Positions 23,519 to 36,310 of a stretch of DNA of 64,000 bases are shown piece after piece (position 1 is the first letter of the stretch; the number at the start of each line of letters is the position of its first letter). The DNA is from Terebella lapidaria (lineage: Eukaryota > Annelida > Polychaeta > Terebellida > Terebellidae). The notes beneath the pieces are model-generated. The model had not been told where the DNA came from, made no database searches, and was given only the letters and a program-made list of their open reading frames with translations. The DNA lies in contig OX424567.1 of assembly GCA_949152475.1 (NCBI GenBank), forward strand, positions 30,281,402 through 30,345,401, in the 5' to 3' direction. Both the position numbers and the translations under genes were made by a program.

Positions 23519-25345
23519 ATGGATGCAGTTGAGGAACATGCCAGAAGGTGGACTAAGCGAGAAAAAGCAGAAACTGATTCTCTGTCAGAATGGGTCAAAC
23601 AAATTAGGTCGTTGCTGTCTAAACGCATTCGTGTTTTGTCTAAGTCAGTCAGTACTAAATACAGCTCTGTCTTTGATGATCCAGTGGTTGCTGATAGTTT
23701 GTTGAAACTCTGAGAAAAAATTGTCATTGTTCCTGCTGATAAAGCATCCAATAATGTTGTTTTTGTATGTAAAGCATACTAAATTCAGTGCCTATTCAAT
23801 GAACTTGGTATCTCTAACAACAACACTTCTAACCGTACATACCAGGATATTACTATATCTAAGCAGGATATATTATCTAATCACACGTCTGTATTGCATT
23901 CTTTTGGTATCACTGCTTCATGTAAAGATTACAAACTACCCAGTTTATACTGGATCCCAAAATTACACAAAAATCCATACAAACAAAGGTATATTTCAGC
24001 CTCGGCATCATGTTCCACCAAAGCTCTCTCTAAGCTATTAACTGTTATATTGTCAAAGATTAAACATGGTCTCCAAAATACTGTGAGACTATTTACTCTA
24101 GAAGTGGTATCAACCAAATGTGGATACTAAAAAATTCCAAATCTTTGTTGGAGTATCTACATGCTCACACACTTTCAAAAGTTACGTCTATCAAAACATT
24201 TGACTTTTCCACTCTCTACACCACTATACCTCATTCAGACCTAAAGTCCCAGTTTCAAAAGCTCATACATAATTCCTTTTTCTCCAAAAGGACAACGTCG
24301 TTATAAGTATATTGTAGTCAAATATAATACAGCCTACTTTGTTGAAGATGATTCAGATGCTCTGCATAAATATACAGAAACCGATGTTGTGAATATGGTT
24401 AATTTCCTTATTGATAACATCTTCGTGGAGTTTGGTGGCCGGATATTCCAGCAGAATATTGGTATTCCAAAGGGTACAAAACTGTGCACCATTATTGGCA
24501 GATCTGTTTTTATACTCATATGAATCAGATTTCATCCAACATCTACAAAGAGGAGTATCCAAGTTTCAAACTAGTAGCTTCAATTTCACCTTCCGATACA
24601 TAGATGATGTATTGTCAATAAATATTCCCAAGTTTGGTGATTATTTGGATGATATATATCCTAAGGAACTTGAAATTAAAGATACTACAGACTCCTCTAA
24701 TTTTTCCAACTATTTAGACCTAAGGTTGGAGATTGATGAAGATTCTAACCTGTCAACTAGGTTGTATGACAAACGTGATGATTTCAATTTTTCCATAGTC
24801 AATTTCCCTTTTCTAAGCAGCAACATTCCTATGTCGCCAGCATATGGCGTGTTTGTCTCACAACTCATACGCTATTCCAGAGCTAGTTGCAAGTATGAGG
24901 ACTTTGTTCACAGAAATTCCCAGCTAGCCTCTAAACTGCTGCGACAGGGATATGTTTTACCAAGACTAATAGCTGCTTTCAAGAAATTCTATGGATGTCA
25001 TCACAATCTGGGTGATAAGTACACAAAATCTATTACAAGTATGCAACAAGACCTTTTTGCATGTTAATGTTTTGGAATTCATGACGGGTGCCACATGTGG
25101 GGCAGGAAATGCTCACTCTTCCCGGAACACCTGATTTCACCCCTTTATGGCAACATATGGGGGTTCATGAAATTCCATTTAAATTTTTTTCCGATTTTGC
25201 CTGACACTGGACTTTGAGATTGGATGATGGACTCGGTTTTGTTTGCTCGGATACTATATACTTGGGTATTGTTTCCATGTTTAGCGAACTGTCAAATCCC
25301 ATTTATCTTACATTTTTGGTATGAGTTACTTTATGAATAAAGATG
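23519..25345 (+). pseudogene. Penelope-like reverse transcriptase element, frame-broken
   Basis: Homology runs continuously but across several frames from 23519: 'EEHARRWTKREKAETDSL', 'IVIVPADKASNNVVFVCK', 'LYWIPKLHKNPYKQRYIS', 'FDFSTLYTTIPHSDL', 'GIPKGT' followed by 'APLLADLFLYSYE', 'FRYIDDVLSIN', 'YLDLRLEID', 'LYDKRDDFNF', 'NIPMSPAYGVFVSQLIRYSR' and a final 'KFYGCHHNLGDKY'. The last part (24411-25067) is one open frame of 218 codons holding the RT catalytic YIDD. No GIY-YIG endonuclease follows; a short downstream frame (MLTLPGTPDFTPL...) and an AATAAA at 25336 close the element. The RT class fits Penelope-like elements or a near relative; the exact clade is uncertain. At least three frame changes upstream of 24411 make it non-functional as read. 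Confidence 0.7.
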
Positions 25346-25410
25346 ATATTGTGGTAGTAAACTTCTGTTTTTTGTGCTTGTTTTTTCCTGGCTGGCTGGT
25401 ACCAGAAAGG

Positions 25411-25881
25411 GTAGAACAGAGAGGTTTCACTCTACAATGAGCTGGTTCAGCACTACAAGAGCGCATGCGTAAAAACGTGAATTTAGTGGATAAACAAAAA
25501 CATGTGACATTGTTGTCTAAAGAAAAAAAAAAACGTCGCAGAGATAATCCCGTTGTCTCAGATTTGAATGTTAGTAAAATCAACATGTGCTTTTATTTAT
25601 CCACCAATTTCTGGAATGCTGATTTCGCTTATTTCAATTATCTATATTTTTTCTCAGGGAGCACTGTAATCCTGGCGGCTGGATGCGGTGTTGTAGTTTG
25701 TCGTCCTCAGGGACGATTGTGAGTTACGTCATTTCTTTTTGCTAACATATATCCTTTCATTCATAAATTCATGTCATAGTAACAGTAGTAAACACATTCA
25801 TTCACAAAGCTCATCCATCCACCAGGAGTGCCACCAGTTAATACAAAATGGTGCCGGTAGAGTGAAACCTCTCTGTTATAC
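25411..25881. mobile_element. Short inverted-repeat element (471 bp)
   Basis: Left end GTAGAACAGAGAGGTTTCAC (25411-25430, continuing TCTAC) is the reverse complement of the right end ending at 25881, with one mismatch over 25 bases. The interior is AT-rich with no supported protein. A target-site duplication is not evident. Confidence 0.65.
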
Positions 25882-28547
25882 ACTCTGCTAGTACTTTTTG
25901 AAAAAAAAGTAATTACGGGAAACAAAGAAAAAACACAACATGGCCTAATATGCATATACAGTCATTCAGGCAGTTTTGTGATTCAGGCAGTTGCGTGAAA
26001 TCTATAAATTGTTCTCTTCGCAACGAACTTAATATAATGATGCAACGAAAATGTAGCTATCACGTTGAAGTACTATAACTCGCCTCTATATTGGCGGGAA
26101 AAATAATTCCCGGCCCAATTTTCCTTTCATGGGATTTCAAGATGAGCATATAGTAGTCGCCGTATGAACACGCAAAAATTGCTCATGATATACTAGGCGT
26201 CTCAAAACATTACCACTCTGGTCAGATCACAATATATTGTTTTGTTGTTATAAAAGTACCGGGTATATGTCTAGATTAAGATATGAGATTTTGAGACAGT
26301 TGCCATATATTGTCAGCTAACGCTGAGTGGTAAATCATTTCAGCACTTTTCCGAAATGTTACTACTAACTGCCTGAAAGACTGCACTTTGAAGTTTTAAA
26401 ACTAGTTTACACCGTTTTTCGCTGATATTTCAGCGATGCTTAACGGTATTGTACGACAACTTGGCGTACTTCACCTGGCTGTCAAACGGCAATGTTCTAT
26501 AAAATTTCAGATTTCTCTCGCACAAATTGGATCTACCTCAATAATAAATTTCAGCCCAAAACGTCTATTTCGCGTTTTGGTCGTGTTCACATCCATCAGG
26601 AATTGAAGTATTGTTGTAGTTTTCGATCTTAAGATACGTCATGGTGTATCTACAAAAATATGCTGATTTCAAAAGATATCGCATCGCTACAGAAGCAAGC
26701 AAATGCACAAAATGTGTGCGGACCCAGAAGATCAATGACGGGGTCAACATTTTCAATTTTTCGCGACAGAAGTCTGAAATTTGCTAGGAAATAGTCGTTT
26801 GAAATTGGAGTTATAATACGATACATTTAGCATAGAAAATATTTGCAAAAAGTGGTGTAAACGAGTTTAAATATACATGTGTGAGATTACATGTGTACTT
26901 GTGTGAGTATGAGTAAATCTGACCTAAGATAGATATGCGGATATTTCTTATACCTGTTAATTTTGCTCCGAAAGTATGTACAAGTTGACTACTCACCTCT
27001 ATATATCCTGGCGATCTCGGACGATTTCTTTCCGTCATGTCGCATCTCCAACCATCCTATTCAAGATGATTCATTTTTTCCAAACCTACCTGTTGTAGTT
27101 GACAGAAGCACGTTATGTTTCCTTATATGGTCACAGCGGTGCATCAAGGTACTATTTCATTGGTAAAATCACAATTTCTCCCAGAAAAGCACGTGTATCG
27201 ATGTAAGAACACTCATTTTTAGTTTGTATGGTTTTAGCTGAAACATTTCTCTCAAATGTGTAAGTGTTTGCCCTGATTGGAGCTTTCACTGGGTGGAAGC
27301 GCATCTGAGTAAATCGGTCCAGTACTTGTCCAAAGCGGTATTCGCCAGACGTCTGTCAAGTGCTTGCAATGAACGATGTACTCCAATAGTGTTTAGAGAT
27401 GTATTGCGCAGTGTCTGCGCAGATGTGCGTTTTAGTTTGAAAACATACACATCAGCTGTAGACCAATGGCTAGAATGCACATACGTACTTTAGTCATACT
27501 TTACGAAGTTCAAACTAGTTGCCATCAATAGAGAAGTAAAGTTGAAACGCAATTGATATACAAAGAAGACGTATTATTGAGGGTTATCAATATTGGGAGG
27601 CTTGGTTTGTTTCAAAGTCCAACCGACCAGGAACAACTTTCTATTTGTACAATAAAGTGGCAGCCATGAGTGTATCGTGATGGTCTCACTATCGGAAAAT
27701 CAAAGAAAATGACGTGCTCTTTGTCATACAATAGCAATGGCTGTCACTGCAATTCATTGAATATAATCATGATTGTGCCCAAGGCATATCTGGATAACTT
27801 TCAAATATTCAAAACATAATATTGTACTTTCATGAACAGGAACAAAGTTGTTCTGAGTCTTTTATATCAGCACCGTGCTTGCCAGTCAAATAGAAGCGCG
27901 GCCACATATGAAAGTATTCATATGGACAGTCTCTGTCGACATAAAAATATTTTTCACGTCCATACAACACAAAACGTATGTTTATTACATAAACAACACA
28001 CCTTTTTCGTGAAAATGTTTCTCTTTCGTCGTCCAAAATCAGTTACGTGTTGACACATACATGGACAAAAGTGTTTTTTAAAAATATATTTTACATGAAA
28101 TTAAGAACCAGTTTTGAAAAGTTGTGAACTGAGCTGAAAAGTCTATTATGCCGAGACTCGTCAAGAGTCGCTCATTCTGGGAGGTTAAGGCAGTCTGAGA
28201 GTAGTCCCTGAGTAGTTAGTTGTATACCTGCCTGTTCAAGTCTTTTATATAGTTTTCCCCGTGGGTCTGCACCGTGTTTCAACCATGGTTCGTTTGGACA
28301 GTCCGGGAGTCGTCCGTGAACAATACACATCATTCGAGGACTCTCACGTCGTGGCTTGTTCGGGAACACGAAACAGCAAACAGATAGGGATGATCCAGGG
28401 TACTTGTTGTGTGGCCCGTCTGGTCTTTGGTCCAACGATGTCTGGACTGGGTCTCCAGATTCGGGAGGTATTCTTCATGAATGTCATGAACCTTTCCCGT
28501 ACCATTCACAATATTAACGTGGGAGCATGTTCAAGAATATTGAAGAC
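25882..28547. other. No recognised gene
   Basis: Mostly AT-rich. 27.28-27.49 kb and 28.17-28.45 kb are open in both strands but carry no motif. The piece 27.53-27.66 kb vaguely resembles 4.84-4.95 kb ('caatattgggaggctt' beside 'caatattgagaggctt'), suggesting another old repeat. Confidence 0.4.
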
Positions 28548-29528
28548 GGGGTGACTTTGGCCCAAATATTTCATATAATGACGCCTGTGGCTGTATAAGT
28601 ATATATATGGACGATTTTATTGTCCAAACCATATCCCTCAATTGGGCATTTGACAATGTACGGTAACCATACATAGCAGTGATGCTTATCGTGGTCATGC
28701 ATGGAAACATTTCATGCAACTATGTATGATATTACGATGGGGTGACTTTGGCCCACTGCAAGGAATGACGCGTCCAAGGTTTAGCAAGTGTAAAACCTAC
28801 AGTCGTTTGAAAATTATAGGAATACAAACTGAACAAGACAATCAGAGATTGCATTCCCTTGCATCCCAGATTGATGTGTTCTAGTTTCAACTATACTTCC
28901 AGCTAAAAACCTAGATACATTTTCGACCCTAGGTGATAATAGGAAATTTGGGTCATATAATTATTATCATCGGTCGGTTATCAACTGATGGGGCACAGAA
29001 GAACACAAAAATAATAGGGAAAATCAATCAGGAATATAATGACAGTCATCAAAAACTCCCCTTATAATCGTTATTAACAAACTTATATTGATGATTAATT
29101 TGCAGTATTCGTGGTTTTTCCCCGATTTTTAACTCCATTCTTATATTCGTGGTTTTTCCCCGATTTTTAACTCCATTCTTATAATCGTGATTAACAAACT
29201 TATATTGATGATTAATTTGCAGTATTCGTGATTTTTCCACGATTTTTAACTCCATTCTTTTTCTGCTGTGATCGTGACACATTTCTTGAGTGATAACGGA
29301 CTGAAATGACTAGCTCCATAATATGATAATGAACCTTGAGTGACCAAAAAATCGTAAAATTATGTATTCAAAATTTTAGGCATACGTGTGGAAAATGATG
29401 CTTCAGGAAGATGATCAGGATATTTTTTACTGTAGTCAATGCAGTGCTTCTTTGCAAAAAGCGTCTTTGCAAAATATAAAGTTTCGAGCAAAATATTAGT
29501 GTAATAGCTGCCGGGCCAAAGTCACCCC
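28548..29528. repeat. Region bounded by a 16-bp string present three times
   Basis: GGGGTGACTTTGGCCC occurs at 28548-28563 and 28739-28754, and its reverse complement at 29513-29528. The latter two match over 18 bases (AT before the G run), so 28737-29530 may be a short inverted-repeat element. Confidence 0.5.
29060..29262. repeat. Compound tandem repeat (about 48-bp and 110-bp periods)
   Basis: 'attaacaaacttatattgat' and 'gatttttaactccattctta' recur at 29077, 29113, 29164, 29190 and 29239. The AT-rich minus ORF over it only reflects the repeat. Confidence 0.75.
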
Positions 29529-29872
29529 ATGTTCCCATGAGTTTTCTTCTGTTTTGTGCATTGTTTGCTCTAATTTCAAATTTATAATATCTAGCGTTCA
29601 ACAATGATGATTTTTCGAGGGATTATCACTTGCGAACGCACTGTGTGGCACCCAATTCAAGCGAGCCTTCGGGTCCTTAGAGACTTGAATACAATTTCCC
29701 AGTGTGCTGGTTATGCACAAATCAACACTATGGCCTGTTGGTGGAATCATATAGCTCAACTTTCAGTTAGTCAGCTGAAGTGACATACTAGTCACAAAAT
29801 ACATTGTCTATTGTAAAAAAAACTCATTACCGGGCAGCCATAATTTCATGATATCATGATTAAACATTGCAG

Positions 29873-30029
29873 AGACTGTAATGCCGAAGTATAAATATAT
29901 ACAATGCCATGTTCACCCTGCAACATATCTCAAGGCGGTGAGTGACCTAGTTCTTTTGTCTAGGGGTCAGTTCATGTTATTGTCACCGACTTGTGCTCAG
30001 ATTTTGGGGAAGGAAGATGAATACAAGGT
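29873..30029 (+). CDS. Possible isolated internal exon of an unknown gene
   Basis: A plausible acceptor 'aaacattgcag' and a consensus donor 'tacaag|gtaagaaa' bound about 155 bases that are open in one frame throughout (MPKYKYIQCHVHPATYLKAV, then ...SDLVLLSRGQFMLLSP, ending ...GKEDEYK). The frame holds no TE motif I know. No partner exon was found nearby, and the family is not recognised, so this may be chance. Confidence 0.3.
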
Positions 30030-30324
30030 AAGAAAATTGCAATTTCTGCAATATAACACATATATATTATAACTGAGGTGGATGATACGATGTCCGAGAT
30101 AGTACTCTAAATTTATGTACTTCACAAATATTTGTAGGGGCTGAAATTCCCCCAGAAATAAGGATTCTTTGATCAATGTTTACCCCAATTTTGACACGGT
30201 GATCACGTTTATGGTCATTTTTTTACATTGTATTTCGATAATCTGTTCATGGGAGTTAAGATAATCATCTCATGTTTCATACATCCTGCGCATATGCACT
30301 AATATTTTGTAATTTTTCAGATAT

Positions 30325-32035
30325 TCCTAAATTATTCCACATGCTTGTCTCACAACGTCAGAACGTCACCAAGCTCATCCATGCAACCAAGGCTGCTTTT
30401 TACCGCTCACATATCCAGATAAATTCTGGCAATCGAAAGATACTTTCCCAGACAGTCGACAAACTGCTGCATACCTCAACAGGAACGTCCCTCCCCTCAA
30501 TGCGAAACTTGCCAAGGAATTCAAGGACTTCTTTGTCGATAAGGTTGTGCGCATTCAATCTGGCCTTCATCAGAGCATTGCATGCATGAAAGACATACCT
30601 GTGGCCCGTCCTCCAAAGTTGCCCCCCAACTGCTTGATCAGCTCATTCCGTCCAGTCACTCAGGAGGAGATCAGTAAGTTGCTGCACAAAGCACCAAGTG
30701 AATCATGCGAATTGGACGCCATGCCGACCTCTATCTTGAAACAGTGCAATTATCACATTGTCCCTGCCATGACATATATCATCAACAAGTCGTTGGAAGT
30801 CGGAACTTTTCCACACCAGTTCAAGTACGCCCACGTACGCCCCTTACCGAAAAGAAACAACATTGGATTCTGAGTGTCTGAGGAACTACAGACCAGTGTC
30901 CAATCTTCCCTTTCTGTCAAAGCAGACAGAAATGGTGGTAGCAGCACGTATGGCAGAACACATGGCCGATTTTGAGCTCTTCGAACCACTTCAATCGGCA
31001 TACAGGCGCAATCACAGCTGTGAGACAGCTCTCATGCGAGTCCAGAACGACATCCTCTAAACACTGGACAATCAAAAGGTTGGCTTTCTTGTTCTCCTAG
31101 GTCTATCCAGTGCTTTTGACACTGTTAACCATCAAATCCTTCTGGAGAGGCTTCAGTCAGACATAGGTGTCTCTGGTAGGGGCCTGGCGTGGTTTGCTTC
31201 CCACCTTGGTGACAGGAAACAGAAGGTGAAAATCAAGGACACGTGCTCTACATCACATGAACTGCTGTCGGGAATTCAATTGGGGATTCGACCATTTCAC
31301 TAGTTTCAAATGTGCCCAATCTGGGAGCAATATTTGACAGTGACCTGACCATGGCAGCACACGTCAATGCCGTATGCATGTAGGATAAGATGATATCTCA
31401 ATACTGACGCATGTGATAAAGTCGTCCATGCATTTGTAACTTCCCGTCTAGACATGAACAACTCCCTTCTAGCAGGACTTCGAAAAGACAACACTGACAA
31501 AAATTCAGAGGTGTCAGAACATAGCCGCTCGAGTAGTCACATGTATCCCTGCCACAGCCTACATCAGTCCCATTCTGAAAAACCTACACTGGCTGCCAGT
31601 AACTCAGAGGATCAGTTTCAAGCTGATGCTGTTAGTGTATCGGGCACTGAATGGGCTAGCACCAGAATACCTTGCTGATCTCATCCATCCATACACACCT
31701 GGGCGAGCCCTTAGATCGGCGGATCTTCACCTGCTCAGTGTGACCAAGACCATAACTCTCTGGGGTGACCGGGCTTTCACAAAAGCTGCTCTGGGGTTTT
31801 GGAACACTCTGCCTATATCTGTCAGAACAGCACCATCTCTTGATTCATTCAAACGAAGCTTAAAATCTGACCTGTGTGACATTGCTTTTCAATAATGTTA
31901 TTCCATTAATGTTATTGATTTTTTCAGTGTGTTATGTATGATATATTGATTTTGATTAACTCATCATGGTACAGCACCTTGAGCAACGCTATGTTGGACG
32001 ACCGCTTTATAAAACTCTACTATTATTATTAAATA
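30325..32035 (+). pseudogene. CR1/jockey-group LINE, 5'-truncated, RT core deleted
   Basis: Plus-strand pieces in order: linker with 'RKILSQTVDKLLH'; 'FRPVTQEEISKLLHKAPSES'; 'MPTSILKQC'; 'VGTFPHQFKYAHVRPLPK'; 'NYRPVSNLPFLSKQTEMVV'; 'LQSAYRRNHSCETALMRV'; 'LSSAFDTVNHQILLERL' (first catalytic Asp); 'GDRKQKVKIKD'; then at about 31290 the sequence jumps to the post-RT region 'PNLGAIFDSDLTMAAHVN' with the GxxQGSxLxP and FADD boxes missing. The C-terminal end (31626-31895) is intact: 'PEYLADLIHPYTPGRALRS', 'GDRAFTKAALGFWNTLP', 'FKRSLKSDL'. The 3' UTR ends 'cgctttataaaactctacta' plus (TTA)n, the usual CR1-like tail. Several frame changes also occur. Confidence 0.8.
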
Positions 32036-33355
32036 CACACATCTCAAAAACACAAACAAAAGGCAACTCTAGATGACCAGAGGTAGAAACAAAACGCAAC
32101 TCTAGGTGGCATAGGAAATAAATATCTGATAAAAAAGGATGATGAAAAGGTCAATATACAAGAAGACACCAATTTTGGGCTCTGTGCATCTTGATGAGTC
32201 CTGTGTATCCATCCACTACACCACCTTGTTAAATATAGGCTGGTAAGGGAACTGGAAGAATATCCAGACAAATACTAAAACTATTTTTGCATTTCAAAAG
32301 AGCAATTTGACAAAGTTTAATTCGATTTTTATATTTTTTGTTATTGTTTACCACAAAGTATATACCTACATAGGCCTATTTGCAACCGTGAAGTACGTGT
32401 TACCGTCTGTCTCGTCATGATGTACTAAATAGAGGCATTTGTGTGGATTTTCACGTACAATAGAATGAGGCATCAAGGTAGCCTTCATTTGTGAAAAAGC
32501 ATTGTTTTGCCACAAAAATAATATCATAGATCGCTGAGTGACCACTTCTAGCAGTCATATTGTTTTTCAGAATAATAATGCAATCATTAGCAAATTACAT
32601 AGGATTCAGCAATAGCTGTGGGAAACCTTAAACACAACTTTATTTATACATGACATATAAAAAAGAGCAACAATTAATATTATGAAAACTCCAAGTAATT
32701 TGGCCATTACCTTTGCTTGACATTGTACATGCAGTTGCAGTCCACAAAGGTCACAAAAAACAACCCGTGATCGGCGGACAGACCAGGCAGTTGTCTTTGC
32801 ATATATGTGGATAATTTATGGAACATATAGTTATATTTTAACCTCTAATGCATTTTTCACTCATATTATGTGCTGGCATTACGGACGTAAGGCGTAAAAC
32901 TTAGAACACTGTTCTATATTTTTAAAAGTGGAGCGCTAGAATGGGACATGTGTGCACACTCCCCTTTGGAAAGCTGAGTTCTATCATAGCTTGCGTGGCG
33001 TTGAAAACGTACAGCATAAAACAGTTCTCAAAACAGCCGGTGTCATCTTGTTTGTTGTGCCTTAGAACTCATTTACGAAATTAAGCGCTATACAGTTTGA
33101 CGTATCATCATTCTAAGAGGACATCTCTTGGGAAGATGTCTGATCTATCTGGATGAAGTGATTTGCTTCAAACGTGATTTTTTCCCCCAGTGCGTTAACA
33201 GCTATTTTCAAGAAAATATATGGAGCATGACTCAAATGTCAAGCCGAGAAATGTGAAATACTCAAAATAAATATACGCTATCTTCGGTTCATTACATGTG
33301 GGGATGGAAACGATTTGAAAAAGAAGGATAAAAGAAGTAGGTGTTATCAGACATA
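32036..33355. other. No gene seen
   Basis: AT-rich sequence with only short chance ORFs on either strand. Confidence 0.5.
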
Positions 33356-34721
33356 GGCTGTTTCTGACATAGTGGATGACACTAAAGCATCACAAACTAT
33401 TTGTCAACGACTATGCTGCTATTGTGGAACCACTGGTTGCACTAACGTGGCAGCTCTGATAATTTCTTGGAAGCATTTTTTCAGCGCCACACCTGATAGA
33501 TCCAAGTATGCTAATATTACGAATATTTGTTCTAGACACAGAGGCTATCTGATCATTATGCATGAGGTGGACCACTATTTCAGATTCTAGACAGACAAGA
33601 AGTTTTAATGGGTTAGTGAGATGTTATCGAAAGTACAACGACATTTATGCATGAAGTATCGAAATATATCAAAATATCGGAAAATACTAGATTCCAAAAT
33701 TTTCGACACTCCCTATGGGGATGAAAATTCCTAAGAACAATTTATATTTCATTAAGTAGTTGTATAAATATAGTGACACATGCAGTATGCTTTGAGAATT
33801 GCGAGAATACAAAATAACTGATGGCAAGTTGGCAGGTCAAAATTTGTTATAAGAGTACAGTCGGGCCGACTTGTCTGAGATTCAAAGAGCAGATATCAGT
33901 AATGGACCAGTGTACAAATGGATACAAATTCAACAAAGCCCAACAGTAAGCAAAATGGCACGCTATGAGGAACAAACGAAGACGACACTATCCAGATGGA
34001 TACAACTGAAAAATAAAAAAATAATTACTGATCCAGACGATGAAGGAACATCAAATGACAGGTGTGATTCGATAGATTTTACTGAAGTTGGCACTGCGAG
34101 AAGCAGTGCTACATCAGCTGCATGAGTTGAGAATAGTGGTATATCTTGGAATACAAAGAGGAACATTCCAAGTAAAAACACGATTTTACTGGCCAGAGTT
34201 AGCCTAAGACGTTGCATGATGTAGTACGAAATGTCCAGAGTGTCAGTCAAGAGAAGGCAAACCAGGTATCCAGAGACCCTCATCGATCCAACTGCCGACT
34301 GGCGCACTATTAGATTGAATAGCTCTGGATATCCTTGATACATATGATGTGAGGCCTAAACGTCAGTAGCGCATCCGAGTAATTTCATATTACTTTCTGA
34401 GATATACAGATGGTTTTCCATTGAGACGTCATGCAGCTAAGGCAGTAGTGGATATTCTGGTGAATCAATGTATCTAGTACCATGGCGTACACAAGTAGTA
34501 CACTCCGACCAAAGTACTGAATCTGAGTTGAGTCAATTCCACTTTATGTTACTACTGTTAAGATCCAAGAAGATACGAACAGTACTAATCATACCACAAA
34601 GTGACAGTCGAGACCATATATTTCTCAAGAAGAGCCACAATATGACAAAGGGTTATGACAGGTATGCTCAAAGTAAATCATTCTTCGAGAAAGGAAATTC
34701 AGTAAAATGAAATTAATAGAA

Positions 34722-34772
<51 letters not shown>

Positions 34773-35080
34773 CCTGTTAAACCAAGAAAACAAAGAAATG
34801 CTCATTTCAACATGCTAAACCATTCAAGAATTGCATACGTCAAAAGCGGAAGTGAAGAAAGAGACTATGAGTTACACAGAACGACTGCAAGTCAGGAAAA
34901 AATGGATGAACTGGGATACGTTGTGGCCACCGATCACGCACAAAATACTGGGGATGGAAACGGTGATGCATGCTTGAGCGAAGGCGAGCAGACCGCACCT
35001 GAAATTTTCACCAGAATACTAATTCCTGCGGGAAATCATAATAAAATAATAACCATTAATCAGCAAAAAAATTCCTAAAG
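33356..35080 (+). pseudogene. Ty3/gypsy pol relic (integrase), second copy
   Basis: Parallels the 5.4-6.8 kb relic. From 34.13 kb the plus frames give a degraded integrase with clear landmarks: 'FYWPELA', 'KCPECQSREGKPG', 'LPTGALLD', 'RYTDGFPLRRHAAKAVVDIL', 'HSDQSTESELSQF' and 'KKIRTV'. Each has a counterpart in the intact integrase at 52.1-53.6 kb ('FYWPGLA', 'RCPQCVTRKGKPA', 'DAFPLRRHTAKNVADTL', 'HSDQGTEFES'). Stops interrupt it repeatedly, and a (TAT)n tract has expanded at 34.72 kb. Inference: a fossil from the same or a sister lineage of the large element in this window. Confidence 0.75.
34721..34772. repeat. (TAT)n microsatellite
   Basis: About 17 uninterrupted ATT/TAT triplets; it creates the poly-Tyr run in the surrounding ORF. 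Confidence 0.95.
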
Positions 35081-35509
35081 AAGACAAAAGTAAAGATGAA
35101 GATTTTGATAGGAAAAAAACGCAACATGCATTTAGATAAGCCTGGTTACCAAATCATTCAACGCACTGTATTCACAAGCACCACGACAGCTGCACAACTA
35201 AAGGTTGGGTGTGCGGCCACGAGGTTAGTATGACACAATGAAAACCAACACGATACAGGACAAGTGGGCACAAACACCATGGTCGTAGATGTTAGTGCTA
35301 AATGAAACTCCAAACTCTATGATCTTTGAATATGACCAATATGCACATAAATAATAAAAACAAATATGTGATGAGGGGTCGCAAGCAACAAACACTGATA
35401 TCAAGCCTATTGACCAGTATGTTCATGCTAATAAAATAGAAACTCGAATCCAGCGGACATGGACTGTTCAGCCATTTCTGTCTTTCGCCAGTCATCACTG
35501 TGGAGGAGA

Positions 35510-36060
35510 CTTCTCAGGCACATGCAAATCCTCACCCACGAATTTTGTCCGTTTATTTTTGGCCACATGTGACTTTAGTTGTACTTTCCACAAAAAAGGG
35601 CAACTAAAGTCACATCTGTGTTTTCCTTGTACAATATTTGCTACTCCAGTTAATTGTCTTGTTATTTACGTTTAATGTATGAGTAATGTCATTGCTGGCA
35701 TAGCTCGGCACCAATCAGTCTATGCATTGGCAAGCGCCTCACAAATCACCATGGGGACGAAATTACAGGTAAAAAATAGGGTTAAGATAGGTTACCAGAC
35801 AGTTTTATTTTTAAGTATTACAGGTGACTTTATTATGACCTCGATATTTACCAAACCAGGTCATCTAAGTGGGCTTCACTGTCACCATTAGATGTGCTTT
35901 TTATGAATTTCTATACACGTTTGTTCATAATACGAACACATAAGCCTTATCATCAAGTATTTTATCTGTAGAGGCAATTCACACATTTCAGGTCAGGCAA
36001 AACTTTGAGATATAGCCTTAATTGTCATCTAGGTCAAGTTCAAGGTCACGGAAAGATGTG
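35510..36060 (+). mobile_element. Head part of the long non-autonomous element family
   Basis: 'ctcacccacgaattttgtcc', 'tgtgttttccttgtacaata', 'ccatggggacgaaattacag' match the heads at 9.83 and 14.72 kb. It then has 'agataggttaccagacag', the same boundary string that starts the 37.07-kb copy, and ends after 'tcaaggtcacgg'. No tail is present. Confidence 0.6.
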
Positions 36061-36079
36061 TCATATATAAATGACTTCT

Positions 36080-36310
36080 ATTAAAGGCCGACCGTCAGCT
36101 TGCCAAATATCCCACCGGACAGCAATTAACTTCAGAGCCAAGCTCATTGGCTGAACAAAGGGCCCACCCCACGCCTGCCGTCTAACGGTCGTTTCTGCAC
36201 TCGGGACATAATCGAAACAGCGTCCCCGGCCAGCCAGCCTGGTACAACTGCCTTGACTGATAACCACAGAATTTTGTCTGCCCACTACTGACACTACAGT
36301 CTAGAAATAG
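36080..36310. repeat. GC-rich insert of unknown origin
   Basis: About 230 bp of markedly higher GC than its flanks ('ggccgaccgtcagcttgcc' through 'acgcctgccgtctaacgg' to 'ctgcccactactgacactac'). It is open on the minus strand (77 codons) with no recognised motif. A short interspersed element is plausible but no A/B boxes were found. Confidence 0.3.
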
